Origin: an uncultured Agathobacter sp.
Lineage (GTDB): Bacteria; Bacillota; Clostridia; Lachnospirales; Lachnospiraceae
Direction of reading: 5' to 3'
Assembly (NCBI GenBank): GCA_934359755.1
Contig: CAKRLV010000015.1
Span: 1-56,290, forward strand
Length of the DNA: 56,290 nt
Position 1 is the stretch's first letter, and the number at the start of each line of letters is the position of its first letter. Positions 26,247-34,341 of the stretch are shown in pieces. The translations under genes were made by a program, and so were the position numbers. The notes beneath the pieces are model-generated. The model made no database searches and had not been told where the DNA came from. It saw only the letters and a program-made list of their open reading frames with translations.

Positions 26247-27428
26247 ATGGCTAGAAGAGATCGTATGTCAGGAAATGAGGCTGTTTCATATGCTATCAAG
26301 CAGATTAATCCAGATGTTATGCCGGCATTCCCTATAACACCTTCAACAGAAATACCACAGATGGTTTCTACATATATTTCCAATGGAGAGATGGACACAG
26401 AGTTCATTCCAGTAGAAAGCGAGCATTCTTCAATGAGTGCTACAATTGGTGCTGAAGCAGCAGGTGCGCGTTCACTTACTGCGACATCATCAGCAGGACT
26501 TGCGCTTATGTGGGAGGAACTTTTACTTGCAGCAAGCAACCGTATGCCATGTGCACTTGCACTTGTAAACAGAACATTATCAGGTCCTATCAATATCAAC
26601 TGTGACCATTCAGATGGTATGGGTGCAAGAGATACAGGATGGATTCAGATATACGCTGAGAGTAATCAGGAAGTATATGACAATTTTATTCAGGCATATC
26701 CAATAGCAGAAGATCCAAGGGTTCACCTTCCTATTATGATTTGTCAGGACGGATTTATTACAAGCCATGCTGTTATGAATATTGAGTTACTAGAGGATGA
26801 AGAAGTTAAGGATTTTGTAGGAGAATATCATCCGGAGGAGTTCCTCTTAAACCCTGGAAAGCCAATCGCAGTTGGTCCTTATTCTGTCACAAACTATGCG
26901 ATGGAAGCAAGAAAGAATCAGGAAGAGGCTCTTGAGCGTGCAAAGGATGTAATTCTTGAGGTTGCTAAGAAGTTCAAGGATTTATCGGGCAGAGAGTATG
27001 GACTTTTTGAGGAATATAAGACAGAAGATGCAGATTATATTATGATTCTCATCGGTTCAGCAGCAGGAACAGCAAAGCAGGCTGTTGATGATTTGAGAGC
27101 ACAGGGTAAGAAAGTCGGAGTTATTAAGCTTAGAGTATTCAGACCATTTCCAGCTGCAGAACTTGCTGAGGCTTTAAAGAATTGTAAGGCAGTAGCTATC
27201 ATGGATAGAACAGAAAGTTATAATGGTAATGGTGGTCCGCTCGGCAGTGAAATTATGGCAGGTCTGTACAGAAAGAAAATTATGATTACAGCAGTTAATT
27301 ATATCTATGGACTTGCAGGAAGAGATTTCACTGTGAATGAAGTATATGATATTTTTGATGAACTTGAAGATTCTGTTGTAAACGGAACTGAAATTGAACA
27401 GTTTAAGTATATTGGACTTAGAAAATAA
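26247..27428 (+). CDS. porA: 2-oxoacid:ferredoxin oxidoreductase, alpha subunit
   Basis: 393 residues, the usual size. The family pattern includes GNEAVSYAIKQ, FPITPSTEIPQ, EFIPVESEHSSMSA, GARSLTATSSAGLALMWEE and later KVGVIKLRVFRPFP. It supplies the pyrimidine-binding half of the TPP site together with the beta subunit. AAGGAGGG lies inside the end of porD. The beta subunit gene, usually adjacent, is separated here by a 136-bp palindromic element. Confidence 0.94.
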   Translation: MARRDRMSGNEAVSYAIKQINPDVMPAFPITPSTEIPQMVSTYISNGEMDTEFIPVESEHSSMSATIGAEAAGARSLTATSSAGLALMWEELLLAASNRMPCALALVNRTLSGPININCDHSDGMGARDTGWIQIYAESNQEVYDNFIQAYPIAEDPRVHLPIMICQDGFITSHAVMNIELLEDEEVKDFVGEYHPEEFLLNPGKPIAVGPYSVTNYAMEARKNQEEALERAKDVILEVAKKFKDLSGREYGLFEEYKTEDADYIMILIGSAAGTAKQAVDDLRAQGKKVGVIKLRVFRPFPAAELAEALKNCKAVAIMDRTESYNGNGGPLGSEIMAGLYRKKIMITAVNYIYGLAGRDFTVNEVYDIFDELEDSVVNGTEIEQFKYIGLRK

Positions 27429-27444
27429 TAAAGATAGACGTTAG

Positions 27445-27580
27445 GTAACTATTCAGTACAGAAATATGCGGTACCGCATATTTCGTAAGAAAACGTATAT
27501 TATGTAGGCGCAAGCGTCCATCAGCGAAGCTGATTTTAATGCGCTTGCGGCTTGCAACTGTGAAGGTACTTAACAGTTAC
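27445..27580 (+). mobile_element. 136-bp MITE-like palindromic element inside the por operon
   Basis: The element begins GTAACTATTCAGTAC and ends with its imperfect complement GTACTTAACAGTTAC (13 of 15 matched). Inside are a 22-bp perfect palindrome (27462-27483) and a nested hairpin: CGCAAGCG/CGCTTGCG enclosing ATCAGC/GCTGAT. Its first 45 bases recur exactly at 16605 and its right end recurs, degraded, at 50161. It has no coding capacity, so it would need a transposase supplied elsewhere. It lies between porA and porB. Confidence 0.75.
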
Positions 27581-27611
27581 GACATTAGAATAATAGTTTT
27601 AGGAGATAGAA

Positions 27612-28553
27612 ATGAGCAGCTATAATTTAAAAGAAGTCATGAATAAACCGGAGCGTCTGGCTCCTGGACATCGTATGTGTGCTGGATGTGGCGCAACAAT
27701 CGGTGTACGTGCAGTTCTTCGTGCATTGCATGAAGGAGATCACGCAGTAATTGGTAATGCAACAGGATGTCTTGAGGTATCTTCATTTATGTATCCATAC
27801 ACAGCATGGGAAGACAGTTATATTCACAATGCATTCGAGAACGCTGGCGCGACACTTAGTGGTGTTGAGACTGCATATAAGGCTCTTAAGAAAAGAGGAA
27901 GAATACCGGCGGATGAGAACTTTAAGTTCATTACATTCGGTGGTGATGGTGGTACATATGATATCGGTTTCCAGTCACTTTCAGGGGCGATGGAAAGAGG
28001 ACATGATTTAGTGTATGTCTGCTATGATAATGGTGCATACATGAACACAGGAATCCAGCGTTCATCTGCTACACCTATGTATGCAGATACAACTACTACA
28101 CCAGTTGGAACACAGTCAAATGGTAAGATGCAGAACAGAAAAGATCTCGCAAGCATCATAGCAGATCATGATGTTCCATATGTAGCACAGACTACTTTTA
28201 CAACAGATTTCAAGGATCTGCACCAGAAAGCTGAAAAGGCCATTTACACAGAAGGTGCATCTTTTCTTAATATTATGACTCCATGTCCAAGAGGATGGAG
28301 ATACGAAGCTAAGGATGTTATGAAAATATGCAAACTTGCAGTAGATACGTGCTATTGGCCAATGTTTGAAGTAGACCATGGAAAGTGGACTCTTACATAT
28401 GAGCCAAAGAAGAAGCTTCCAATTGAGGATTTCTTAAGAGCACAGGGAAGATTCAAGCATATGTTTAAGCCTGGCAATGAAGACCTTATACAGCAGTTCC
28501 AGGATGAGGTTGACAGACGTTGGGAAGATTTGTTATATAAGTGTGCCAGATAA
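27612..28553 (+). CDS. porB: 2-oxoacid:ferredoxin oxidoreductase, beta subunit
   Basis: 313 residues, the thiamine-diphosphate binding subunit. It shows PGHRMCAGCGA (cluster cysteines), the TPP motif GGDGGTYDIGFQSLSG ... YDNGAYMNTG and the conserved TPCPRGW. The start has TAGGAGATAGAA upstream. It is the last gene of porGDAB; the palindromic element just upstream could affect how much transcript reaches it. Confidence 0.94.
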   Translation: MSSYNLKEVMNKPERLAPGHRMCAGCGATIGVRAVLRALHEGDHAVIGNATGCLEVSSFMYPYTAWEDSYIHNAFENAGATLSGVETAYKALKKRGRIPADENFKFITFGGDGGTYDIGFQSLSGAMERGHDLVYVCYDNGAYMNTGIQRSSATPMYADTTTTPVGTQSNGKMQNRKDLASIIADHDVPYVAQTTFTTDFKDLHQKAEKAIYTEGASFLNIMTPCPRGWRYEAKDVMKICKLAVDTCYWPMFEVDHGKWTLTYEPKKKLPIEDFLRAQGRFKHMFKPGNEDLIQQFQDEVDRRWEDLLYKCAR

Positions 28554-28584
28554 CAGGCACTTAAACACATTTATGTATAGGATA

Positions 28585-28609
28585 ATGGCTGTTGAATGAA
28601 TACAGCCAT
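28585..28609 (+). promoter_or_regulatory. Hairpin directly before the ribosome site of the LysR gene
   Basis: ATGGCTGT (28585-28592) pairs with ACAGCCAT (28602-28609), ending right at the AAGGATGAG ribosome site. It may terminate the por transcript weakly or tune translation of the regulator. Confidence 0.4.
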
Positions 28610-28621
28610 AAGGATGAGAAT

Positions 28622-29497
28622 ATGACATTACTTACATATCAGGTGTTTAAAACGGTTGCAGATATCGGCAGTTTTCATAGAGCTGCCGATATTTTAGGTT
28701 TAACACCATCAGCTATAAGTCATACAATTTCAAATATGGAGAGCGAGCTTGGATTTTCAGTCCTTACAAGAAGTAAAGCTGGAATCACTCTTACAAATTA
28801 TGGAGAGCATTTGCTTCCGTATGTTAATGCTGTATTAAATAGTGATGAAAGTCTACAACAGATTATCTCAGAAATGAACGGACTTAAATCGGGAAAAGTT
28901 AAAATAGGAGTATTTTCGAGTGTATGTACGAACTGGCTGCCAGATATACTTAGTTCTTTTCAGAAGAAATATGAGAAAATTGTGATAGAAGTATTTCAGG
29001 GCACATATGATGATGTGGCAGATTGGATAAAGACTGGCGTTGTTGATATTGGATTTTTATCAGTATCAAGTGCAAAAGACATTCCGATTGAGCCTTTATA
29101 CAAAGATCCTCTTTTGTGTGTGCTGCCAAAGAACGCATACGAACCTGAAAATGGTGAATTTATGAGCATTGAGGAGATGCGTAATCATCAGTTTGTTACA
29201 CAAAGAGAATGTACAGATGCAGATATTCAGAATTTCCTCAAGGAGAATAAGTTAAGTATCCAGTCTAATTATCATGTTGTGGATGATCTTTCTACAATAA
29301 AGCTTGTAGAAAAGGGTTTTGGAATATGTCTTATGCCAGAACTTGTTATGAAGGATATTACATATGAAGTAGATACTTACAAAATAATGCCAGAGGCATG
29401 CAGAATTATAGGAATCGCTGCCATGAATCCAAATTTTATGGCACCAGCAGTCAGAACAATGTACAAACATATAATAGAAAATTATAAGTCGATTTAA
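28622..29497 (+). CDS. LysR family transcriptional regulator
   Basis: 291 residues. The N-terminal winged helix-turn-helix is clear: FKTVADIGSFHRAADILGLTPSAISH, MESELGFSVLTRS. Residues about 90-291 are the co-inducer binding domain (KIGVFSSVCTNWLP, GVVDIGFLSV, LSTIKLVEKGFGICLMPE). It is in the same direction as, and just after, the por operon, so it may regulate it, but LysR genes are more often divergent from their target. Start 28622 is chosen because AAGGA precedes it and it gives the usual length. Confidence 0.92.
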   Translation: MTLLTYQVFKTVADIGSFHRAADILGLTPSAISHTISNMESELGFSVLTRSKAGITLTNYGEHLLPYVNAVLNSDESLQQIISEMNGLKSGKVKIGVFSSVCTNWLPDILSSFQKKYEKIVIEVFQGTYDDVADWIKTGVVDIGFLSVSSAKDIPIEPLYKDPLLCVLPKNAYEPENGEFMSIEEMRNHQFVTQRECTDADIQNFLKENKLSIQSNYHVVDDLSTIKLVEKGFGICLMPELVMKDITYEVDTYKIMPEACRIIGIAAMNPNFMAPAVRTMYKHIIENYKSI

Positions 29498-29555
29498 TTT
29501 TGCGAAAACTACATATTACATACGATGAAACATATACGTTACAGATTTGGCGCAG

Positions 29556-29577
29556 GCTTGACATTGCACTGTCAAGC
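29556..29577 (+). terminator. Hairpin after the LysR gene
   Basis: GCTTGACA pairs with TGTCAAGC around TTGCAC. There is no T-tract, so its role as terminator is uncertain. Confidence 0.35.
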
Positions 29578-29740
29578 TATGCACTATAGTGTTAATTATT
29601 GTGTGATTACAGCTCCAGCCTCGTAGAACTATTATAAGTGAATAGCAACATATATATCCTATTGTGGAAAAAGTACTAGAATATATAAATGCATAGTGCT
29701 ATAATTATTGATATATTATTGGGTGTATGGAGGTTGCAGA

Positions 29741-31048
29741 ATGACTAAAGAGAATAATCAAAATAGTGGAACAATATTATGGAAAGTATTGACTCCAATC
29801 ATTATTGGAGTTATAGAGACAGTTGTATTAGGACTGCTAGTTATATTGGGAATCAGGAATCAGGATTATTCTGGTTCTATTATTAAGATGAATGTAATGT
29901 TTGTGTTGCTGCTGTTAGATTTTGCTTCAATTATTTTTGAAACAATAAGACTAGTAATTAAACCATTAAAGAAACAACAGCAGGAGATAGATGCAATTAT
30001 TTGCGATATAAAAGAAGGCCGAGGTGATCTTACAAAGAGAATCTCAGTCACCGGCAATGATGAGATTGGCAATGTTACAGATGCTATCAATGAATTCATA
30101 GGAACATTGCAGGAGATAATGTCTAATATCAAGATTAATTCTACAGCATTAGATGGTGTTGTCGGGAATGTGGTTGAGAATGTTGCATCATCTAATGACA
30201 ATGCAAATGATATTTCAGCAATTATGGAAGAACTATCAGCTACTATGGAAGAGGTATCTGCATCTACAAATGATGTAAGCGCAAATACTGAGAATATTGA
30301 GCAGCGTGTTAATAAGATAGCAGACGGAACAGAAAGTATTACTGCTTATGCTCAGGAGATGAAGAGTCGTGCAGTAGCACTTGAGAATGTTGCAAGAGAG
30401 AACATGGAGAATACAAATAGTGTTATCGGCGATATCACAGATGAGATGAAGAAGGCTGTAGAGAACAGTAAGAGTGTTGATGAGGTTTCAAAGCTTACAG
30501 AAGATATTCTTAGCATTTCAAGCCAGACTAACCTTCTTGCACTTAATGCATCTATAGAAGCAGCAAGAGCTGGTGAAGCAGGAAAAGGATTTGCAGTTGT
30601 TGCAGATGAAATCAGACAGCTTGCAGATTCAAGCAGAGAGACTGCTAATAATATCCAGACTATTAATGAAATGGTTATAGATGCTGTAAAGGGACTTGTA
30701 TCATCTTCAGAGAGAATTATCGGATATATTAATGAGACAATTCTTCCTGATTATGAGTCATTTGTAAATGGTGGAAAACAGTACAATGAAGATGCTACAA
30801 GAATTGATGATGATATGAATAAATATGCTCATGAAGTACGTCAGATTAAGAAGCGTATGACAGAGGTTACAGAAGCTATTGACGGAATTAATAATGCTAT
30901 TGAGGAAAGTTCAAAAGGGGTAACTGATGCTGCGGTAAGTGTAGATTCACTTGTACAGGCAATTGCAGTAGTAAATGGACAGATGGAAGAAAACAGTGCA
31001 GTTGCTAAGAGTCTCAAAGATGAGTCAGAGAGTTTCGTAAATGTATAG
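29741..31048 (+). CDS. Methyl-accepting chemotaxis protein without an extracellular sensor domain
   Basis: 435 residues. Two membrane segments (about 15-40 and 50-70) are separated by only ten or so residues, so no outside ligand domain exists. A HAMP segment follows (VTGNDEIGNVTDAINEFI) and then a long coiled-coil signalling domain with the hairpin tip QTNLLALNASIEAARAGEAG KGFAVVADEIRQLA, which contacts CheA and CheW. It may sense membrane, redox or internal signals, or work with a separate sensor. Start 29741 has GGAGGT 7 bases upstream. It ends in a strong terminator. Confidence 0.93.
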   Translation: MTKENNQNSGTILWKVLTPIIIGVIETVVLGLLVILGIRNQDYSGSIIKMNVMFVLLLLDFASIIFETIRLVIKPLKKQQQEIDAIICDIKEGRGDLTKRISVTGNDEIGNVTDAINEFIGTLQEIMSNIKINSTALDGVVGNVVENVASSNDNANDISAIMEELSATMEEVSASTNDVSANTENIEQRVNKIADGTESITAYAQEMKSRAVALENVARENMENTNSVIGDITDEMKKAVENSKSVDEVSKLTEDILSISSQTNLLALNASIEAARAGEAGKGFAVVADEIRQLADSSRETANNIQTINEMVIDAVKGLVSSSERIIGYINETILPDYESFVNGGKQYNEDATRIDDDMNKYAHEVRQIKKRMTEVTEAIDGINNAIEESSKGVTDAAVSVDSLVQAIAVVNGQMEENSAVAKSLKDESESFVNV

Positions 31049-31057
31049 AGATAGCGG

Positions 31058-31090
31058 AAAGCTGTTGCAGAAATGCAACAGCTTTTTTTT
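31058..31090 (+). terminator. Intrinsic terminator of the chemotaxis gene
   Basis: AAAGCTGTTGC pairs perfectly with GCAACAGCTTT and is followed by a run of T residues. Confidence 0.92.
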
Positions 31091-31212
31091 GCGCGAAATT
31101 AATTCTCGATTAAATTTATTATGAAATTGTCCTTTGTATGGAAGTATTATTTGAAGGGGGAAAATTCCTGTAATAATAAAAATCCTAGTGATATCGTATG
31201 ATACACCAGGAA

Positions 31213-31557
31213 AAAGCGCAGGACGATAAGCCGGGTTATGTCGTTGAGAGATCATCTATCTAGGACGATTGTTGCCAATCGCCTCAAGCGACCTACCTAA
31301 AGCTGGCGGGCCACGTCAATGCTTTGTTTCGGTCTTGCTTCGAATGGGGTTTACATGTGCCCTTGCTGTTACCAGCGAGGCGGTAGTCTCTTACACTGCC
31401 ATTCCACCCTTACCACATAAGTGGCGGTATATTTCTGTTGCACTTTCCTTAGAGTTTCCTCCACCGGCCGTTAACCGGCATCCTGCCCTATGAAGCCCGG
31501 ACTTTCCTCACCTGCGGTCTTTCGACACTTGCAGCCGCGATCTCCTGTCCTGCACGC
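31213..31557 (-). ncRNA. rnpB: RNase P RNA, bacterial class A
   Basis: Read on the minus strand, the RNA shows the conserved GAGGAAAGTCCGGGCTTC, CATAGGGCAGGATGCCGG, GGAAAGTGCAACAGAAA and the closing CCCGGCTTATCGTCCTGC. The 5' end GTGCAGGAC pairs with the 3' GTCCTGCGC (helix P1). A T-run (TTTTTCC) follows the 3' end. It is the catalytic RNA that trims tRNA 5' leaders. Ends are accurate to a few bases. Confidence 0.95.
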
Positions 31558-31562
31558 TTTTT

Positions 31563-31591
31563 AATATACCAACTTGTGGGAAAAATTTCAA
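31563..31591 (-). promoter_or_regulatory. Promoter of rnpB
   Basis: On the minus strand TTGAAA (31591-31586), a 17-base spacer and TATATT (31568-31563) stand about 7 bases before the RNA 5' end. Confidence 0.8.
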
Positions 31592-31645
31592 GTATCAATT
31601 ATTGTAAACAAAGTATAAATTGTTTCTTAAAAGATAGTAGGTTTG

Positions 31646-31675
31646 TTGACGGTCAAATAATTATGGGAGTAATAT
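31646..31675 (+). promoter_or_regulatory. Probable promoter of the zinc-ribbon / DUF5685 / J-protein operon
   Basis: TTGACG (31646-31651), an 18-base spacer and TAATAT (31670-31675), about 105 bases before the first gene. Confidence 0.5.
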
Positions 31676-31781
31676 AAACACAGAATAACTATTAAGATGT
31701 GTAGAATAGTTAATAAAGAATAATTATTCAAAGTTATCACAGAGATTATTGTAAGACGGATGATTTAGAAAGAGGCAGCAT

Positions 31782-32189
31782 ATGAAAGAAAAATTTATAA
31801 GATTTATGTATGGAAGAAATGGTGTTGATGAGTTGGCGAGATTTGAATCTTTTCTTATATGGATTCCAATTTTGCTATCTATTTTTATAAGAGTGCCAAT
31901 TGTTCAGTCATTTTTTTCTTTACTGACAGTAGTACTGATTGTGCATCTTTATTTCAGGGTATTTTCCAAAAATGTATCTAAGAGATATGAGGAGAATCAG
32001 AAGTTTAGAAACTTCAGATACAACATGGCAATAAAGAAGAACAACTTCAAAAAAAGAAGAGAACAAAGGGCAATTTATAAATATTTCAAGTGTCCTATGT
32101 GTAAGCAACAGGTAAGAGTTCCAAGAGGACATGGCAAGATTATTATTACATGTCCTAAGTGTCGCGAAGAGTTTGCGAGAAGGAGTTAA
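31782..32189 (+). CDS. Small membrane protein with C-terminal zinc ribbon
   Basis: 135 residues. One long or two short membrane segments cover about 23-58; then a very basic cytoplasmic stretch, and a zinc ribbon CPMC...CPKC at about 105-128. Function is unknown. It is the first gene of a three-gene run with a DUF5685 protein (10 bases on) and a J-domain protein, an arrangement I associate with Lachnospiraceae, which suggests a joint role. AGAGGCAG precedes the start. Confidence 0.75.
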   Translation: MKEKFIRFMYGRNGVDELARFESFLIWIPILLSIFIRVPIVQSFFSLLTVVLIVHLYFRVFSKNVSKRYEENQKFRNFRYNMAIKKNNFKKRREQRAIYKYFKCPMCKQQVRVPRGHGKIIITCPKCREEFARRS

Positions 32190-32198
32190 TAGCATCTG

Positions 32199-33041
32199 AT
32201 GTTTGGATATATAAATGTAAACAAGAAAGAATTATCAGAGGAAAATACAAAAATATATAAAGCGTATTATTGTGGTTTGTGTCAGAAGCTTCGGGAAATA
32301 AGCGGAGCCAAGGCGCAGATGCTTCTTAATTATGATATGACTTTTCTGGTAGTGCTCCTGACGGGACTGTATGAGCCAGAAGAGACAAGTCGTACATTTA
32401 CATGTGCTGCACATCCGACAAAGCGTCATGTGGCTACGACCAATGATATTACACAGTACGCAGCCTGTATGAATATAGCACTGGCGTATCATAATCTGGT
32501 GGATGACTGGAAAGATAATAAGTCATATACAAAGAAAACTATGGCAAAGATGATTAAAAAGGATTATGATAAGATAGCTGTGCAATATCCACGGCAGGTA
32601 AAGTCCATTGAAGCGTATATGAACGAATTAGCTGAATGTGAACAACATAAAGAGCGTAATATTGACAAAGTTGCCGGCCTTACAGGTGAGATGCTGGGAG
32701 AAATTTTAGCATGGAAACAGGATGAATGGTATAAAGAATTAAAGACACTTGGGCTGTATCTTGGAAAGTTTATATACCTCATGGACGCATATGAAGATAT
32801 CGAGAAGGACTCAAAGAGTGATTCATATAATCCATTCGTCTATTTGAGAAAAGAAAATCCGAACGATTTTGAGACACTTAGCAGGCTTATGATGACGAGT
32901 ATGATTTCGGAGTGTGCGAGATCTTTTGAGAGATTGCCAATTCTGCTTCATGCAGATATTTTGAGGAATATATTATATTCAGGTGTGTGGACCAAGTATG
33001 AATATATACAGCTTAAGGAAAAGAAGAGGAATAAGAAATGA
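32199..33041 (+). CDS. DUF5685 family protein
   Basis: 280 residues, mostly helical. It opens MFGYINVNKKELSEE and has YYCGLC (25-28), as DUF5685 members do. Two aspartate-rich helices stand out: DDWKD at 102-106 and DAYEDIEKD at 196-204. Their form and spacing recall the two metal-binding motifs of squalene/phytoene-type isoprenoid synthases; this is my inference, not established. It overlaps the J-protein gene by four bases, so the two are translationally coupled. No signal peptide. Confidence 0.8.
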   Translation: MFGYINVNKKELSEENTKIYKAYYCGLCQKLREISGAKAQMLLNYDMTFLVVLLTGLYEPEETSRTFTCAAHPTKRHVATTNDITQYAACMNIALAYHNLVDDWKDNKSYTKKTMAKMIKKDYDKIAVQYPRQVKSIEAYMNELAECEQHKERNIDKVAGLTGEMLGEILAWKQDEWYKELKTLGLYLGKFIYLMDAYEDIEKDSKSDSYNPFVYLRKENPNDFETLSRLMMTSMISECARSFERLPILLHADILRNILYSGVWTKYEYIQLKEKKRNKK

Positions 33042-33676
33042 CAGATCCATATCAAGTCCTGGGCATAAGCCGAGATGCTTCGGACGAGGAAATTAAAAAA
33101 GCATACAGATCACTCAGCAGAAAATATCATCCAGATGCCAATGTGAACAATCCCAACAAAGAACAAGCTGAAGAGAGATTTAAGCAGGTTCAACAGGCCT
33201 ATGACCAGATTATGAAAGCAAAGCAGCAGGGGTCTGACTATGATGATTTTACAGAAGGCCCATTTGGTGGATTTGCAGGAAGATACTATTATTCCAATTC
33301 ACGTTCATCTTCAAATAGCAGTCAGGAATCTACTAAGATGCAGGCGGCTGCCAATTATATAGCGAACCATTGCTACAAAGAAGCGATAAATGTCTTAGAA
33401 AGCATACCTTTTTCAGAGAGACAGGCTAAGTGGTATTTCTATAGTTCTTTAGCCAACGAAGGCTGCGGCAACAGAGCCACAGCCTTAGAACAGATTCAAA
33501 AAGCGGTTACGCTTGAACCTAGCAATATTCAATACAGACAGTTCCAGCAGAATCTTGCATATGGTGGCTCATGGTATTCTGATATGGGAAGAAGCTATGA
33601 GAGACCATATTCTGGTGCAGGCAACTTCTGTCTAAGTCTTCTGTGTATGGAATTATTCTGCGGAATGTGCTGTTAG
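33038..33676 (+). CDS. J-domain (DnaJ-like) protein with cysteine-rich tail
   Basis: 212 residues. A J domain occupies 1-70 with the HPD motif at 31-33 (SRKYHPDANV), able to stimulate DnaK ATPase. There is no DnaJ zinc-finger or substrate domain. Residues 100-175 look like TPR repeats (ANYIANHCYKEAINVLESIP, WYFYSSLANEGCGN). The last 18 residues are hydrophobic and cysteine-rich and end in Cys-Cys. It overlaps the DUF5685 gene. It probably recruits DnaK to a specific client, perhaps at the membrane. Confidence 0.85.
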   Translation: MTDPYQVLGISRDASDEEIKKAYRSLSRKYHPDANVNNPNKEQAEERFKQVQQAYDQIMKAKQQGSDYDDFTEGPFGGFAGRYYYSNSRSSSNSSQESTKMQAAANYIANHCYKEAINVLESIPFSERQAKWYFYSSLANEGCGNRATALEQIQKAVTLEPSNIQYRQFQQNLAYGGSWYSDMGRSYERPYSGAGNFCLSLLCMELFCGMCC

Positions 33677-33762
33677 TGATATGACAGATATTAATCATAT
33701 CGCTAATAATCCATACAGATAAGATATATCACCAATAATCCACCTAATCATAAACTATATAA

Positions 33763-34167
33763 TTAATCTGCAATATCATCTAAATCGATATTATGAGCAC
33801 CGATGTCTACTGTGTTAAGAGTACGTCTCTTAATACGGGCAACCTCAGACTGTTTAAGCAGATATGATTTAATCTCTTTGGCATTTTTGATATGTACAAG
33901 TTTAAGCTCAGAATCTGTGATATCACCAGTGTAGCAGATGATAGTTCCAAGCTTGAATATACGCTCAAGAAGAGAGGTATTTAATTTGACATCCTGGATT
34001 TTGTACATATAGCAGTCATCCTCTACAGTATTAAATAATCCCTGATCAATTGTTAACAGACTTGGTGTGATTGTGTATTTGGTAAATGTAAAGGGCAATC
34101 CAAGAAATAACCAGCGCTTACGTTCTGTAAACATAATTTCATCTTCATTTTCTAATTTTTCTGACAT
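33763..34167 (-). CDS. Bacterial PH-domain (YdbS-like) protein
   Basis: 134 residues on the opposite strand to its neighbours. The core (about 10-110) fits the bacterial PH/YdbS pattern: FTFTKYTITPSLLTIDQGL, YKIQDVKLNTSLLERIF, GTIICYTGD and IKNAKEIKSYL. No membrane segment is present, unlike most YdbS proteins, although a hydrophobic WLFLGLPFTF stretch is near the start. Function unknown. AGGAGAATT stands before the start. It is convergent with the J-protein gene. Confidence 0.7.
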   Translation of the reverse strand: MSEKLENEDEIMFTERKRWLFLGLPFTFTKYTITPSLLTIDQGLFNTVEDDCYMYKIQDVKLNTSLLERIFKLGTIICYTGDITDSELKLVHIKNAKEIKSYLLKQSEVARIKRRTLNTVDIGAHNIDLDDIAD

Positions 34168-34246
34168 TTTAATTCTCCTAAATCAATAATATATACTATA
34201 TAAATATAATAACTAAAAAATTTAAAAATGCAATATGCATAACCTC

Positions 34247-34275
34247 TTGAATTTACTATTTTATTATTATATGAT
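34247..34275 (+). promoter_or_regulatory. Probable promoter of pyrBI
   Basis: TTGAAT (34247-34252), a 17-base spacer and TATGAT (34270-34275). The ~65-base leader shows no PyrR-type attenuator that I can recognise. Confidence 0.6.
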
Positions 34276-34341
34276 AGTAAAAATGCTTGTAACAGGTAAT
34301 TATTTAAGCGTTAAACATGCATACAAATTAGGAGGCAAATT

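Noticed and set aside
29498..29740. Possible small RNA or riboswitch before the chemoreceptor gene
   Set aside because: Only one 8-bp hairpin is seen, with no known aptamer motif.
34168..34341. PyrR-binding attenuator before pyrB
   Set aside because: No PyrR anti-anti-terminator consensus or terminator was found in the leader; only a plain promoter.
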